Positions 13,701 through 27,775 of a DNA stretch of 64,000 bases are shown here, one piece after another. The stretch is from Neelides folsomi (lineage: Eukaryota > Arthropoda > Collembola > Neelipleona > Neelidae). The translations under genes and the position numbers were made by a program. The notes under the pieces were generated by a model. The model had not been told where the DNA came from, searched no databases, and saw only the letters and a list, made by a program, of their open reading frames with translations. The DNA lies in the NCBI GenBank assembly GCA_034687125.1, contig JAQGBZ010000081.1, forward strand, positions 152,151-216,150, read 5' to 3'. Within the stretch, counting starts at the first letter, position 1; the number at the start of each line of letters is the position of its first letter.

Positions 13701-16455
13701 CTCAGGGCACCAGTGTGATATATTGCGATTACAAAAAATCGAACCGAGTCCGAGTGAGGAATGGACCATTTTAGGTGTGATGGCTTTTAAAGCCTCCGTT
13801 TCACGAATGGGGAATCATTAAAAGTATATTATGATCAAAGGCGGTGTAAAACATGTGTTATCGAGTCTTTCCCTATTAAATACACTTCCCCTCTTTGGAT
13901 CCGGAGGAGTGTGGGTAAGAATCGGCTCCTTCCCACCATTCACTTCCTCTATCTGCTCACTTTCCATGAACACGATCATCATCACTACGGGATCAAAGGG
14001 AAAAAAGGAGTGTGAGGAGCGTGGTTTGAGGTTGTGAAGGAAAATTCGCCTCTTCCCCTCTCCCATCTGAACGGGGATTAGACCTATAAATTACAGGACT
14101 GAATGTCCGGATCCTCATATCTGTCTCATTCCATATGGTGGATCTCCCCTCACCCACTATGATTCAACAGTGGAAAATGAGCTTAGAGAATTGAAGGCAA
14201 TAAATCCAGATTAGAGAAGGTGTGAATGAAAGATTGAGACGTTGATTGCCATTGCCATCCGATGCCCGACATATGTTGTTGTTCATTGAGAGGGAAATGA
14301 AATTAATTCCGTTTAATTCGCACTTAAATTCAATTTTTGATTTCGCTCGGAGGATAAAGGGGATTTTAAGGATGTAATTAAACCGCGGAATGAGGGAACT
14401 GCCAATGATTTATGGCGATAAAATGATTTAAAGTAGGAAAAACAAGCGGAAAGGAAAAAAGGATTATGATTAGCATATTCACGAGAAAAGCCGACGGCTT
14501 CAAACTTTTCTCTGTTGAATGGTGAAGAGGAAGCGTGGTCTTAAGGAAATTGATGAATCGGAAATTGAAAATATGAGGGGAATGAGATTGAGAGTTTAGA
14601 TTTGAGCGTCTGCTCTTCAAAATCCTTTTTTACATACATCACACGCCTACACGGACGAGTATTCCTCTTAAACTATTTTATAGACATTCTCTTTGGGGGT
14701 TTAAGAGTAAACCTAAATGTCACCTATTTGAGTTAAATCCCTTTAAATTATTGTCCATCAGGGATTTGGAGGAAAGGGTCCAAAGATAAAACTGGCCCCT
14801 TAATTTTATCAAAATGGAAATCTAGTTTGAACATCTGTCCCGTATGTTACTTATTCTCTTATTTATCTTAATCTTCCGAACCGACGCTCCTTTCCATGTT
14901 CAACGTCATATCCAACAATATTCATAAATTGGGAATTTTGGAAAAACAATGCACGTTCTGGTCTGAATGGCTAAGCGCCTTGTTTGCAAACTACTTTTAT
15001 TTCTTCTATACGCTCTAAGCCAATTGGGAGTTGTTTGTTTAAAGTCGTTAGTAATACGGCTCTTAAATTGATTAAAGTTCCCTTTTTATTACTTTCGACT
15101 ACATTGCGGACCTTGTGTACTCTATTATTCTTCTACGCGTAATGTTTTTATTCAATAAACTCAATTGGCTGGAAGTAAACTTTCGCTTAAGGCGAGGAAT
15201 AAAACGTTTATTTATTTGTAAAACACTAATAAAGGGTTACAAGAAATAAAGAAGCATTTTTGCAAATTAATAGTTAGACAAGCTGTATCCAAATATTTGT
15301 GGTTTACCCGTGCTATTAGTCGACTAGATCCGAACAATGATAGAAGTTAGCAACAAAAAATATAATTCTACGGTCGACGAAAATATAAAGGATAACAAGA
15401 ATAGTTTGTTTTGAAGAGCTCAGAACAAATTGATGAAAAAATCTAAATTATTAAATTAATTGCATTATCGATCAAATAAAGTTTAATTATAAAGGCGCCG
15501 AGCTATGAAAGGATAATTGCCATCCTATGACGATTCTTCGATATTGACTAAATGTAAATATTAAGTAATTATTAACTTATTGTATGACCTTTCCTCCATT
15601 TGAACATGCAATTTGATTTTTGTGCAAAAAAAGCATAAAACCATCAGATTTAGTGTAATGATTGGGCAGTGGACCAAACAGCTTTTCCTTTATTTGTGAC
15701 CTCTCGGGAAACCCGGAGAATTTCACGGATGCGAGGCAAATAGCCAGAAATTACCCAAATGAAAAGCAATTACATAAATGGTGACAAAATGTGTAACGAG
15801 GTCATAAATTAGGAGGAGGATGAAGCATGGATTCGATGGTTCCCAATTTCCTCTTTCTCCGCCTTCATCTCCCTCCATTTGGGGCCCTTTACCAGGGAAA
15901 TTGAATGAGGGCCTTTGTTCGGGGACCTTGGCGGAAACCCCGACTAACTTTCCCCTTACTCCCCTTATCTAATTCCTATTGTTCATTTTACATCTTCCTC
16001 CATGTGATCCTAGTCACGTAGAAAATCCTGACTCTGGAAGCAATTCCGTTTGAAAACTCAATTCATCCCTCTTTGGACTAAACGGTTTCGTGATTGATGA
16101 GTTTGAAGAGTGTGGCAAGTCAGGACGAACGTCTCTTCGATTGTGACAGTGAAAATCGTTAAAACCTTGTTAGCTATTCGGTCTCATGAGTCAGCCAGCT
16201 CCCGGTTTTGTACATTTTTATGAAACAACACGTCTAAATTGTAAGAAATGGTTGGATGTATTTATGACAAGGCCGATTCTATTATAAATAAGATCTAACG
16301 GCCATATAAATACCATCATAGTGCTCAGGCTATGATTCATATTTAAGCTGAAAACGCCATGGCCTACCAATCCTTGTCATGAGCTTAGGATACACATAAC
16401 GGATATAAAAACAGAAACTCGGGAATTCTATAACTTTGATGAAAATGAAACTTAC
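1757..16455 (-). other. Large GC-richer intron of the Ig-superfamily gene
   Basis: The 14.7 kb between the signal-peptide exon and the Ig exon has no recognised gene. Its texture is rich in GGGAA, GGAGG and CCCTTCC runs and differs from the AT-rich block after 18 kb. Two minus-strand blocks look exon-like. One is 10172-10442: acceptor CTGATTAG, donor GTGAGT, about 90 residues containing ETLLTLSLSVGNPEVTHVDI. The other is 10948-11190: acceptor ATCTGCAG, donor GTAAAT, about 80 residues containing YQFGNTERWVFSVQDN. Their phases do not chain directly with each other or with the flanking exons, so I do not call them genes. No tRNA or CRISPR is seen. Confidence 0.4.
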
Positions 16456-16519
16456 CGAAGAGAGTGAAAACGGCGAGCCAAATGGGCCAGTAGTTCCTTT
16501 GCCAATTTGTTAACCTCAT
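16456..16519 (-). CDS. Signal-peptide exon of the Ig-superfamily gene
   Basis: The ATG in the context GACATGA opens a 21-residue leader beginning MRLTNWQRNYWP and ending in the hydrophobic run IWLAVFTLF. A strong GTAAGT donor follows in phase 1. A short basic start followed by a hydrophobic core is a standard ER signal peptide. The nearest phase-compatible exon downstream on this strand that looks extracellular is the Ig exon at 1567-1756, where the split codon would read GAG (Glu). A very long first intron is usual in neural adhesion genes. The link between the two exons is inference, because another exon could lie between them. Confidence 0.45.
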
Positions 16520-18545
16520 GTCAATTTTAACTTCGTTTGAGAGATTGAGAGAATGGAGGAGTCGCCAATACGTAGTGAGGTTGTGGAACAGCTCGAGCTC
16601 GTTCAATTCCCAAACGCTGAATGACTGAAATAGTAATTTCAAAAAAGATATTTTAAACCCAACAGTCCAATTTTAACTAGCAAATACGCACATGAAATAC
16701 TTATATTTAAATTTGAGGGTTTAACATATACTACATAGTAGATGGAACAAATAAATATTACAAAACTAGGTATATTATAAAACGGATTAAAACGAAAATA
16801 TTAAATTGATTCAAAGAATATACTATATTATGTTCATGTAGATAATTTAATAATATGCATCTGGTTGGCCTATATTGTATAGCTGGTGATTGGGAGCGAA
16901 AGGAAGACAAACGACCACCGGAGTAGCAAAATTTTAATATGCTAAGTTTTTAGCGTCTTTCGTATATTCAAAACTAAAATAAATATAAATGTGAGGTTCG
17001 AGTATATACCTATAATACGTATTCTGTATTGTTTGTTGTGTGTCAACGTACGAGTGTATATCTATCCAGCCGAGATTTCACAAGAGTTTACATTACTCAT
17101 CATTACTATACTCGAACGTTTAATAAAGTGGAGAGTAAGAATTTTGCATATTGACCTATTGACAATACTATAATAGTGCTTGAACATTGACTCACTACTA
17201 GTGCCATATATCTAAAAATATAATAATTTGGCTACAAGTTTTCAATTAGTTTTTTAGTTAAATTGATTAAATTTGCGACTTTTGTGATATCACCAGTTAT
17301 GCGCCGACATAAGTTGGATAAATATCAATATAAACAAAGAAAAGATATGTCATTAGAACTAATACACATAAGCAATTAAAAAAAATTTCCAATGAGAACA
17401 ATTTGACTTTAAGGTGGGAGTTAGGAGTCAACAGTCAACTGGCTAAATTCCTCAATGCAAAAAATCCAATCTTTGGAATATTCTCATGTTGTGGAGGAGA
17501 GTTGGATTGGAGGCAAATAAGTTTTTATTTTTGTCTTACGAGCTGAAAAGAGGTTGTGATGCGACTGTCGACTTCTTGACGTCTTTTTGATGAGGTTGAA
17601 ATGGAAAGTGAGATGAGGAATCAATAATATAATGGACGTGTTGGCTCAATGACCTTCGAGTCGAGTCGGTTGGAGAGAAGTGGAGGGTCTTCCTACCTTA
17701 CCGCAGCCTGGGAACTGACTGTGGGCGTTGTGTTGGGGAAAAGGCGGCTCACCTACTTCCCTCGTCTCCTCTTTGCGCATTCAGGATCCATTGCCCAGGA
17801 GGGTTTCCAACCGACGTCCCGGCCTACCTGTGCTTTTTACCTGCTCTCTCATCTTCATACACCGGCCTACACCTGTCCTATCTCCCACCAAAGGCCCCCT
17901 TGGTGAACAAGCTCATTTCAAAAGCAATCAATGGAATGATCCTAACTGACTTTTCTCCAAATTGGCATAAAGTGGAAATTCTATATAGGGAGATTCTTTG
18001 CATATTCCATAAATTATTATTTGCAAAAAAATATTTGAGGATGAAAAATGTAAGACGGGAAAAACTATTTATTCGATATAACACGAGATTATTAAATGCT
18101 AAAAGATGCTTAGTGTATTACTTAAAGTTAGACAAAAGCAATTCCTATTAAAATATAATTTTCAAGAATTTCTCCTTATTTATTAAATCTACACATGATC
18201 ATAAGGAAATTTATCTTATTTAATTAACATAAGTGAATAATATATTACTAAATATTAAATTCTACATCCTTTCAATTCTCATCATTGGTAATATTCGCTT
18301 ATAAGTGAATATTGTAAGTTAATTGTAAGTTAAATAAGGTTTAAACTATGTATAATAGCATATGTGTATTTAAAAACATTTAATGTTAATTACATCTTCA
18401 ACATTCTGTTATACTCTGAGGTACGTTTTTATCGGGTATCTTTCTATACATTTAATACCACAAGGGTATGGTTGTTATTTTAAAAGTTTCCGAATACAAA
18501 GTTTAAAAGTTACTTAAAATCATATGGGCAATTAAAGTGTTAATT
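16520..18545. other. Intergenic region with a GC-rich patch at 17640-17905
   Basis: No gene is supported. Bases 16640-17600 are AT-rich. A sharply GC-richer patch at 17640-17905 is open in two plus frames without recognisable protein, and marks the change from the GC-richer left part to the AT-rich gene-dense block. The rest, up to the desaturase stop codon, is AT-rich 3' flank. Confidence 0.4.
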
Positions 18546-20681
18546 CTACAAATGCTTGATTTCTTCTGAAACTTTCTTCATGTTTTGATAAGTGAGTTTA
18601 CAGGCATTTAAGTAAGACGTGCAGCCATAGGGAAGTCCGTGCTTCTCCGCAAAGGCTTTCACTCGCTCCCGGATTTTGGGCCCACGGAATTGGGGCATTG
18701 TTGGAAAGAGATGATGTTCGATTTGGAAGTTGAGATATCCCATCCACCAATTACACCACCATGAAGGATCAATGTTCATTGTGTGGAGGAAAGCATATTC
18801 AACCCAATGTAATTGTTTTTCAGTCACGGGAAGATGAGTGTGTGACAAGGAGAAATTCCCAAAATAGTAATTCGTGTAGAGCCAGACAGAGATGAGGTAA
18901 GGGATCAATCCAGCAAAGTAGAGCATATAAGACCAATGAATTCCAATGAAGAACAGAACGAGCCAGTCGCGTTTTTGAATTGTGTATTTCGGATGGAGGA
19001 AGATTTTCCAAGCAAGGATTCCAATGAAATTAGTCAAAGGTAGAAACAAGTCGGCCTATTATAAGATTTTCATTAAAATTAATAAAAAAAATAATATTTT
19101 ATAAAATGTTACGCACTTGGTTTTGAATTAAAAATCCTTTTCCGTCCCCAGGTTTTTTCACAATAATCTTATTAAAGGCTAAAATTGGCAAAGTATCCAG
19201 ATCGTGGTCGCGGTGAAAGCGGTTTGGCATAGCATGATGCATGTTGTGGTTACGATTCCACCAAGTAGATGAAAGACCAAAACCAAGACCTAATTGATAA
19301 AATAACTAAAATTAAACATTTTATCAACGTTCATTGTAGCTTTAATGTAGTAAAAAAATTCACATTATTACATGCTATAAGATATTTCTTTAAAATTCAA
19401 ATTATGACACGCTATAAGATATTTATTAAGATAAAAAATTGAAAAGCTATTTTATGAGTTTCGTTTGATTCGATTACCGAGTAGCATAGCTTGAATTAAT
19501 TTGTCAATTTTTGGATATCCCAAAAGAGAGTGATGACCACCTTCATGTTGAACCCATCCGGATCGGCATACAAAAAGAGTGAAAAACAAAACGCTAAGAC
19601 TCTTTCCAATAAATCCTTGTGAAGATGTAAAGTAAGCTCCTAAGAGAACAAATAAAAGGACTTCGGCAAGTCTTAAAATGACATGGAATGGAGCTGGAGT
19701 GAACATCCCATCATTTTGAAATTCATTGTACAGATTTATAAAATCGGTCGTTAATGCTTTGTGCTTGGCCATTGTTTTCTCATCGAGAGGAGCTAATAAA
19801 ATCAATATATTATTAATTAATAAGAACACTGATTGTGAATTATCAACAGTGAATATTCTATGGTATAAGTGCGTTATCATGTACTATACTATTACATATA
19901 CTTACATACTTACAATTAGTTAGAATGTTAAAAATCTATACTCATTTCATTATCATTACATACGAATGTATGAATAATACCAAGTACAAAAATATAGGCT
20001 ACTTTATAGTGGATAGTAAATTCTTAGTAAAGTTAAGAATGTATAGTATTAAAAGTCTGTGTATTAAAAGTATGTATTGTGCAATACTTACATTCATTGA
20101 CATCTGCAGGTCTTTTTTTGAAAGATTTCATGATGCTCATCACACGTTTTGCAGACCGTTTGTGGAATTGTTCAACGGCACACGTGGCGTCTTCCCCACT
20201 TTCACAGTAAAATTTGATAATTGAACCACCCGGATGCTTCCGAATCCAATTGGTAACGTCATAATAATATCCTTCGTATAAAAGTTCCTCGATTTTAACT
20301 TTTCCATTAGCGTGACCATTTTCAAAGTTATTGTTTTTGAGATCAGCCTTCCCCATCTAATAATCAAAATTTTGATTTAATTTAATTTTAAGAAGAAATA
20401 TTTACAAAACATTTTAATTAATATACTCTACCTGTAATGCATTGAAAATATTTAGGTAATACATTTCTTTAAGATTTAATTTCAACTTTTAATTTTATTT
20501 CTAAACTTATTATTTCAGTATAAATGTTCCTATTTTCGATGTTTAGTATTCTTCAAACAAAGCCAAGCAAATAGTTTGATACAAATAAAATTGTTAATAA
20601 CTTTAATGCAAAGTTAAATTTATTAGCTGAAAGTGAGCTTACCTTATTCAGGAGATCTTTGTTAATCTCAGAGTTCTTCAT
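18546..20681 (-). CDS. Front-end fatty acid desaturase with N-terminal cytochrome b5 domain
   Basis: Five exons (20643-20681, 20092-20356, 19478-19792, 19117-19289, 18546-19055) join in frame to 433 residues, the usual length for delta-5/6-type desaturases. Residues about 30-100 are a cytochrome b5 domain with heme-binding HPGG at 54-57. The three histidine boxes that bind the di-iron centre are HEGGH (184-188), HNMHH (221-225) and QIEHH (375-379). Gln as first residue of the third box is the mark of front-end desaturases, which insert a double bond between an existing one and the carboxyl end of long-chain acyl substrates at the ER. Hydrophobic stretches between the boxes fit membrane segments. 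Regioselectivity (delta-5, -6 or -8) cannot be read from sequence. All junctions are GT-AG, one with donor GTGCGT. The tiny first exon encodes only 13 residues. Confidence 0.93.
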
Positions 20682-21704
20682 ATTGCGGTAGGACGCAAGG
20701 TCAAGAATGATCTGACTCTCTCATATGAATGAATCGTCTGATCAATCTCAGGCTGACCATTACCCTTTAATATATTTTTTTCGACTTGTCTTTACGTAAC
20801 TCCTACTTTTCTGATACAACCACGTGAAAGTTAGATGATATTTTTACTATGAATATCAAACCATGTCGTAAGTCGTAATACATACATTGATTCATAAAAA
20901 ATTTGTAATGAATAGGTAGGTACTCATTTCAAAGTTTGAAGATATAAGGAAAATACAAGTGATATAAATAAGATTTTCTTACTTTCTGGTCATTTATTTT
21001 AGTTAGCATAATATGCCTATTATCACACATGCACATGTAATTATATAGTACAAGATATTTATGTATACGTAACATTGGCATACCTATATTTATATTGCAG
21101 CATATTTGACTAATATTCTGTAAAGTATGCTATTTTAACAATGCAGAATGCAGCTAATTATGAAGGGTTTTCCCCACTCTATTAATTTATACTTATCGAT
21201 TCATCAAAAATAGTAAATAAGCATAAAAAGCAGTTTTATACTTGAAATACCTTTGGTATTATTGTAGGTACCCGATGATATTTTTCAATTTATAATTAAC
21301 TAATAATGAACGAGGAAAATGTGATCATATTACTACATTGAATTGGCCTAGCCCATAATATTTATCGTTTTATTCTAATACTATCCTTGGTTTAATTTAT
21401 CTTTTAATTAATTTTTTAAAGGAACCTCAACTATGTATATGTAGTTTAATAATTGTGCATATCGATTAAACAGACATATAAAAAGAGTGGTCATGAGTTA
21501 ATGAGTAATGAGTATGCATTCAATGAATGCTAAAATTGTAAAAAAATGAACTTTGAACGAAGCTAGTTTGACTTTTATGTTATAGAGTTTTATAATTAGT
21601 AAATGAAATGTTGAAATTGTGAATGTGCGAAAAATAAATAAGTAAATTAATTTTATAAATAAACGTATACACGTGTATGACATTTACTATTTCTGTTTTT
21701 CAAT
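20682..21704. other. AT-rich intergenic region upstream of the desaturase
   Basis: This is the 5' flank of the desaturase and the 3' flank of the ASRGL1-like gene, both on the minus strand. I see no gene in it. The minus-strand open frame at 21498-21683 is low-complexity Ile/Phe/Lys and is not supported. Confidence 0.5.
20765..20774 (-). promoter_or_regulatory. Possible TATA element of the desaturase gene
   Basis: Read on the minus strand the bases are TATATTAAAG, 84 nt upstream of the desaturase ATG. A start site 25-30 nt downstream would give a leader of about 55 nt. In a genome this AT-rich such a match can occur by chance. Confidence 0.25.
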
Positions 21705-23230
21705 TTAACTTCCAAAGGTGAGGGTACCATTTTTCACACAAGCCCACGACATCATTTTGGAATTATAGGTTTTAGAAATATCTCCGGTTTTTGTAATGAC
21801 TATTGCTCCTCCGTCTCCTTCAGGAATAAGAGACGTCATATAGCTAAGAGCTTCTTCAGTTGCATCACAGGCACTCATCCCTGCTTTATTTGAACAATTC
21901 ACGATTTATTTCCAAACTACCAACACCAAAATTTTTACAAAATTGTGGACAAAAATATTTTGTTTGAGCTTGTTTAAAATCAAAAATTTTCGTGCTCACC
22001 ATTTTTAATGGAATTGGCAATTCTTGAAGCCAAACATGTTCTCATAATCGCTTCTCCTAAACCAGTCGCACTAACTCCACAAACATTGTCATCACAATAC
22101 GTTCCTCCGCCTGGTATCGGAGTGTCTCCAACTCTCCCATTCAATTTTCCATGAATGCCTCCTGTCGAAGTCGCAGCAGCCATTTGACCATTCCTGTTTA
22201 TTGCCACAGCTCCAACTGTTCCAGTTTCACTGTTAAATTGTTAACGTTTATCTCATTAGGATTATGTATGGGGAAAAGTTCTATTAAATTAAAAGCTAGA
22301 GAAATGAGATAGGGAAGTTCAATTTTTTCATCAATTTTCATTACCCCGATTCCGTAGTTGGTTTGATGGCTTTAGAAAGAACTTTTTCGAGAGTAGCTTT
22401 AGAATACGAACTTATAAGTGAGTCAGAAGGAACAAGAGCAATTCCCTCATTTTTTGCGAAATCCTCAGCTCCTTGGCTCACGAGTAAACAATGGTTTGTT
22501 TTCTGCATAACTAATTTTGCGAGTGTAATTGGATTCGCTATATGCTTCACAGCTCCGACTCCGCCTTAAAATTACGTAACGTTTATTGATACGATACATC
22601 ATAAATTAATGTAATTTAAAAGATTTAAATGTTTACCTGTCTTTAAATCAGACCCCCTTATGATCATTGCATCCATCTCGACTTCTCCATCCATAGTAAG
22701 AACTGAGCCGAAACCTTAACATATTCATATTTGTATCATAAACTCTATATGAATTGATAAGTTTAAAGTATTTACCTATTAACTATCATTAATATTCAAT
22801 TATAAGGACTGAAGCTTTAATTCGATATAAATAATTCTTCCTCTACAAGTACTAATTAATAATAGGAAGCTCTTGTGAAGACAAAGGAATCTCTAGCTTT
22901 AATCTGCTTTAAGCTCCTTAAAATCGATAATTCTCAGAAGCTCATTGAAAGCTAAGCTCAGCCCAATTTTGGTTCCGGTTCAAATAAAGAGCAAATTCCT
23001 ATTACAATTTTTATAATTATTTTAAAGGACATAAAAGGATTACCAGCGTTAAAAGCTTCGTCATCTTCCATGATCCTCACAGCAGCCTCGACAGCGTCGA
23101 TTACATTTCCTGTCGCTTCCAGGATATCGTAGCCAACTTGAGCTGCTTTCTTACAACCATCTAATTTCAACGGAATTCGCCAAGCAGGAATATTCCCTGC
23201 TCCTCCGTGTACAATAATACAAGGTTCCAT
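21705..23230 (-). CDS. ASRGL1: Isoaspartyl peptidase / L-asparaginase (ASRGL1-like, Ntn hydrolase)
   Basis: Five exons (23044-23230, 22637-22714, 22345-22564, 22000-22229, 21705-21883) give 297 residues, close to the roughly 308 of human ASRGL1. The family start IIVHGGAGNIPAW lies at the N-terminus, FNAGFGSVLTMDGEVEMDA follows, and the nucleophile motif GTVGAVA, with the catalytic Thr at about 166, is followed by AAATSTGG. GRVGDTPIPGGGTYCDD is the family's conserved substrate-pocket segment. The enzyme cleaves itself before the Thr and hydrolyses isoaspartyl dipeptides and asparagine in the cytosol. All pieces needed for self-cleavage are present, so it is probably active. The start was chosen because the conserved N-terminus begins there. 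The gene lies head-to-head with MOCS3, 177 bp away. Confidence 0.93.
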
Positions 23231-23407
23231 ATAATAAAATTTAATGTCAGATCGTTAAATTGAGGAGTCGAAGGTTGACAAGGTTGACCTTGACAGATTG
23301 ACAGTTGAAAAGTTGAAATCGGACAAAGACAATTTAATTTCTTGAAATAGTGTTATTGTTTGAATTTGGTGTTTTACTTTCAATTTCCTTTATTTAGGGC
23401 TTAAATC
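23231..23407. promoter_or_regulatory. Bidirectional promoter between the ASRGL1-like gene and MOCS3, with an ERR/FTZ-F1-type motif
   Basis: Only 177 bp separate the two divergent start codons. The stretch has repeated GTTGA/TTGAC units and contains TGACCTTGA at 23285-23293, the reverse complement of TCAAGGTCA. That is the extended half-site bound by monomeric nuclear receptors of the ERR and FTZ-F1/SF-1 type (established motif; use here is inference). A pyrimidine run ending in TTTAG at 23393-23397 lies 10 bases before the MOCS3 ATG and looks like a splice acceptor. Confidence 0.45.
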
Positions 23408-25285
23408 ATGGTCTCAAATGGGTTGTCAAACGAAGAGATTGGACGTTATAGCCGACAAATCGTTCTTCCAGAATTTGGTGTCAAAGGTAAAGTTCAATTA
23501 TTTTATAATGCCATATATAAGAAAATATCTGATTATATTTTTTATGAAGGACAATTGGGACTGAAGAATGGATCGGTGTTAATCGTCGGAGTTGGAGGAT
23601 TGGGTTGTCCGGCTGCAACTTTTCTTGCATCTTCTGGTGTCGGTAAATGCCTAATTATTATATTAAAAATTGCCTTTAATTTGATAAAGCAAAATTTCTT
23701 CAGTTTCAAATGTTTATTATATCTTTTTATAGGTCAAATTGGTCTGGTGGATTACGATAAAGTCGAACTTAGCAACTTACACCGACAAGTCATTCATAGT
23801 GAAAAAACAATAGGACTTTCTAAATCTCAATCAGCTAAGCTGTTCATTAATAAGTAAATTAAAATGCACATTATCAATATTGCCTTAATTTAGCAATAAG
23901 TTTATAGAACTTTGAGCTTCCACACAAGAGAAAACTCTGAATTTTTAGTTTATTGTTATTGTTTTACAGCTTAAACTCAAATGTAAAAGTTGACTGTTAC
24001 GAAGAAGGTCTGACAACTTCCAATTCAATCAAGATAATTGCTCCATACGATGTGATTTTGGACTGCACAGATAACGCTGCAACTCGTTATCTGCTCAACG
24101 ATTCTTGTGTTATATTAGGAAAACCTTTAGTTTCTGCTAGGTTTGTCATCAATCTTATTTTTAACATTTTTAAAGTTTCACAAATATAAAATTCTGTGTT
24201 TCAAATAATGTTTCCCTCTGCAGTGCTCTTCGATTTGAAGGACAATTGGTGACTTACAATTATAAGGGAGGGCCATGTTACCGATGTCTCTTTCCAGTTC
24301 CAACACCACCTGAGTTTGTGACAAATTGCTCAGATGGAGGCGTTCTCGGAGCCAGTGAGATATTTCGCTATATTAATTATATAAGCTTTATTTTAATAAT
24401 GTTCAATAATTTGTTAAATTTTGAATTTATTTTTAGTTCCAGGAACAATGGGGACTCTCCAAGCGTTGGAAGCAATCAAATTTTTATCTGGAATTGACAC
24501 TTCATTTCATGAGAAAATGCTCCTTTTTGATGGACTTCGAGGAACTTTTAGGGAAGTTAAACTAAGAAAGAAAATTCCAACATGTGCTGTTTGTGGAGAA
24601 GATCCTACAATTAAAACATTATTGAATGACTATCCTGAATTTTGTGGCTCTGGATTTGACGATAAAGTAACTATTATTGCGATAAATTAAAAAAAAACAT
24701 TTGATTACAATTTTAAGAACTTTGCTAGATTGATTTTATAAAGATCTAATTGTAAAAGTAATGAATTTTTACGATTGGATTTTCCTTAGGAAAGAGGGAT
24801 CGTTCTATTAAAAGAAAATGAAAGAATTTCAGTCACAGAGCTCAAAGAATTAATGGACTCTTCTTCACCTATCCTCATTGATGTTAGAGAGGAAGTTGAA
24901 CTTAGCATTTGCTCATTGCCTAAAACTGGAATAAATATTCCATTTAGTCAAATTGAAAAAGAAGATAGAATTGAAGAGCTAAGAAAATTTCTTCAGAAAA
25001 CGTCACTTGACAAAAAAGAATCCATTGATGGTACATATGAAACATTAAACGACCAACCATGAGAGAAACTATTTATAACTTTAAATATAATCCATTTTAT
25101 TATAACACATTAAAATACGATTTGACTTTTCAGTTTTCACAATTTGCCGAAGAGGAAATGATAGTCAAAGAGCGGTAAAAATCTTCAAGGACACATTTAG
25201 CGACCTTCCAATCTCATTTAAAGACATTTCTGGCGGACTTCATCGATGGGCCAAAGACATAGATCCCAATTTCCCAGTTTATTAA
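23408..25285 (+). CDS. MOCS3: Adenylyltransferase and sulfurtransferase MOCS3 / UBA4
   Basis: Eight exons (23408-23486, 23550-23642, 23733-23853, 23970-24140, 24224-24354, 24437-24666, 24790-25030, 25134-25285) join to 405 residues. The N-terminal part is an E1-like adenylation domain: [12 protein letters not shown], then nucleotide-binding VGVGGLGCP (39-47), a zinc pair CYRC (173-176) with its partner CAVC (248-251), and the conserved [12 protein letters not shown] Cys at 190. The C-terminal part is a rhodanese domain whose active loop CRRGNDSQ starts at Cys360. The protein adenylates MOCS2A and URM1 and passes them persulfide sulfur, serving molybdenum cofactor synthesis and tRNA wobble-uridine thiolation in the cytosol. 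All key residues are present. It is shorter than the human protein (about 460) mainly at the N-terminus and the linker. The donor after 25030 (GTACAT) is weak but gives the conserved frame. Confidence 0.95.
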
Positions 25286-25374
25286 ATATAAAATTAAAAC
25301 ACTAATAGTGGTGTGATTTACGGTAACTTGATTTTTCAAATTAAAATACCAATACATTCTATACGACTACAAGT

Positions 25375-27157
<1,783 letters not shown>

Positions 27158-27775
27158 TTTCTTATAATTCAAGATGATCTCAATATATTAAAATTCTTCA
27201 ATATCTCATAAAAATGTAATGAAAGTAACGGTAAATTAGCTCTAAATATATTAAAAGTCAATAACATACATAGTCAAACAGAGGACTGACTGTGTTCAAC
27301 CTTCTGTCAGCTTATATGTAATAATGGAGCTTGTATTATTGACACAGCTGGGCATTGAGATACAATTGAATTCACCTTACTGATAAATCGTCCATGATTT
27401 TGAGGCTTGCTCTTATTTAAAACTATAGCTAGCTGTAGCTCAAGTTCCAAGTTCGACTTCAGCTTTGAACTTCGAGTGATTTATTTAATTAGAAATTCAA
27501 AATTTTAAGGTAATTAACTTAATCCTCACCAAAATTTTAAAGTTTTTATCATCTATAACCTTCTCTTTGAACAGGTAAATAGAATTTAAACCTCTTTACA
27601 TAAATATAAGAAATTCCCAGTGATTTATAAGTCTATAAATCAATTCTTCAATATTGATAAAATGCTGAATATGAAAATCCGTCTTTAAATTTTATTTACA
27701 GGCTCACATATTTATTATTTTACAGTTAATACACAAATATTTGAAGCATCATTCTTGACAAGGACAATTCTCAAG
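27158..27775. promoter_or_regulatory. Divergent promoter region between GALT and the XTBD gene
   Basis: These 618 bp of AT-rich sequence lie between two oppositely directed start codons and contain no supported exon. A TATTATTTTACAG acceptor-like run ends at 27725, about 50 bases before the XTBD start, so part of this stretch may be a 5' UTR intron or a trans-splice site. Confidence 0.35.

Noticed and set aside
13414-13769. Overlapping minus-strand frames near a TTCATTCC/GTGTAG acceptor-like run
   Set aside because: Low-complexity Phe/Ser/His translation without a matching donor.
14941-15010. Stretch recalling a tRNA-Leu D-arm
   Set aside because: No cloverleaf closes: acceptor stem and T-arm are absent.
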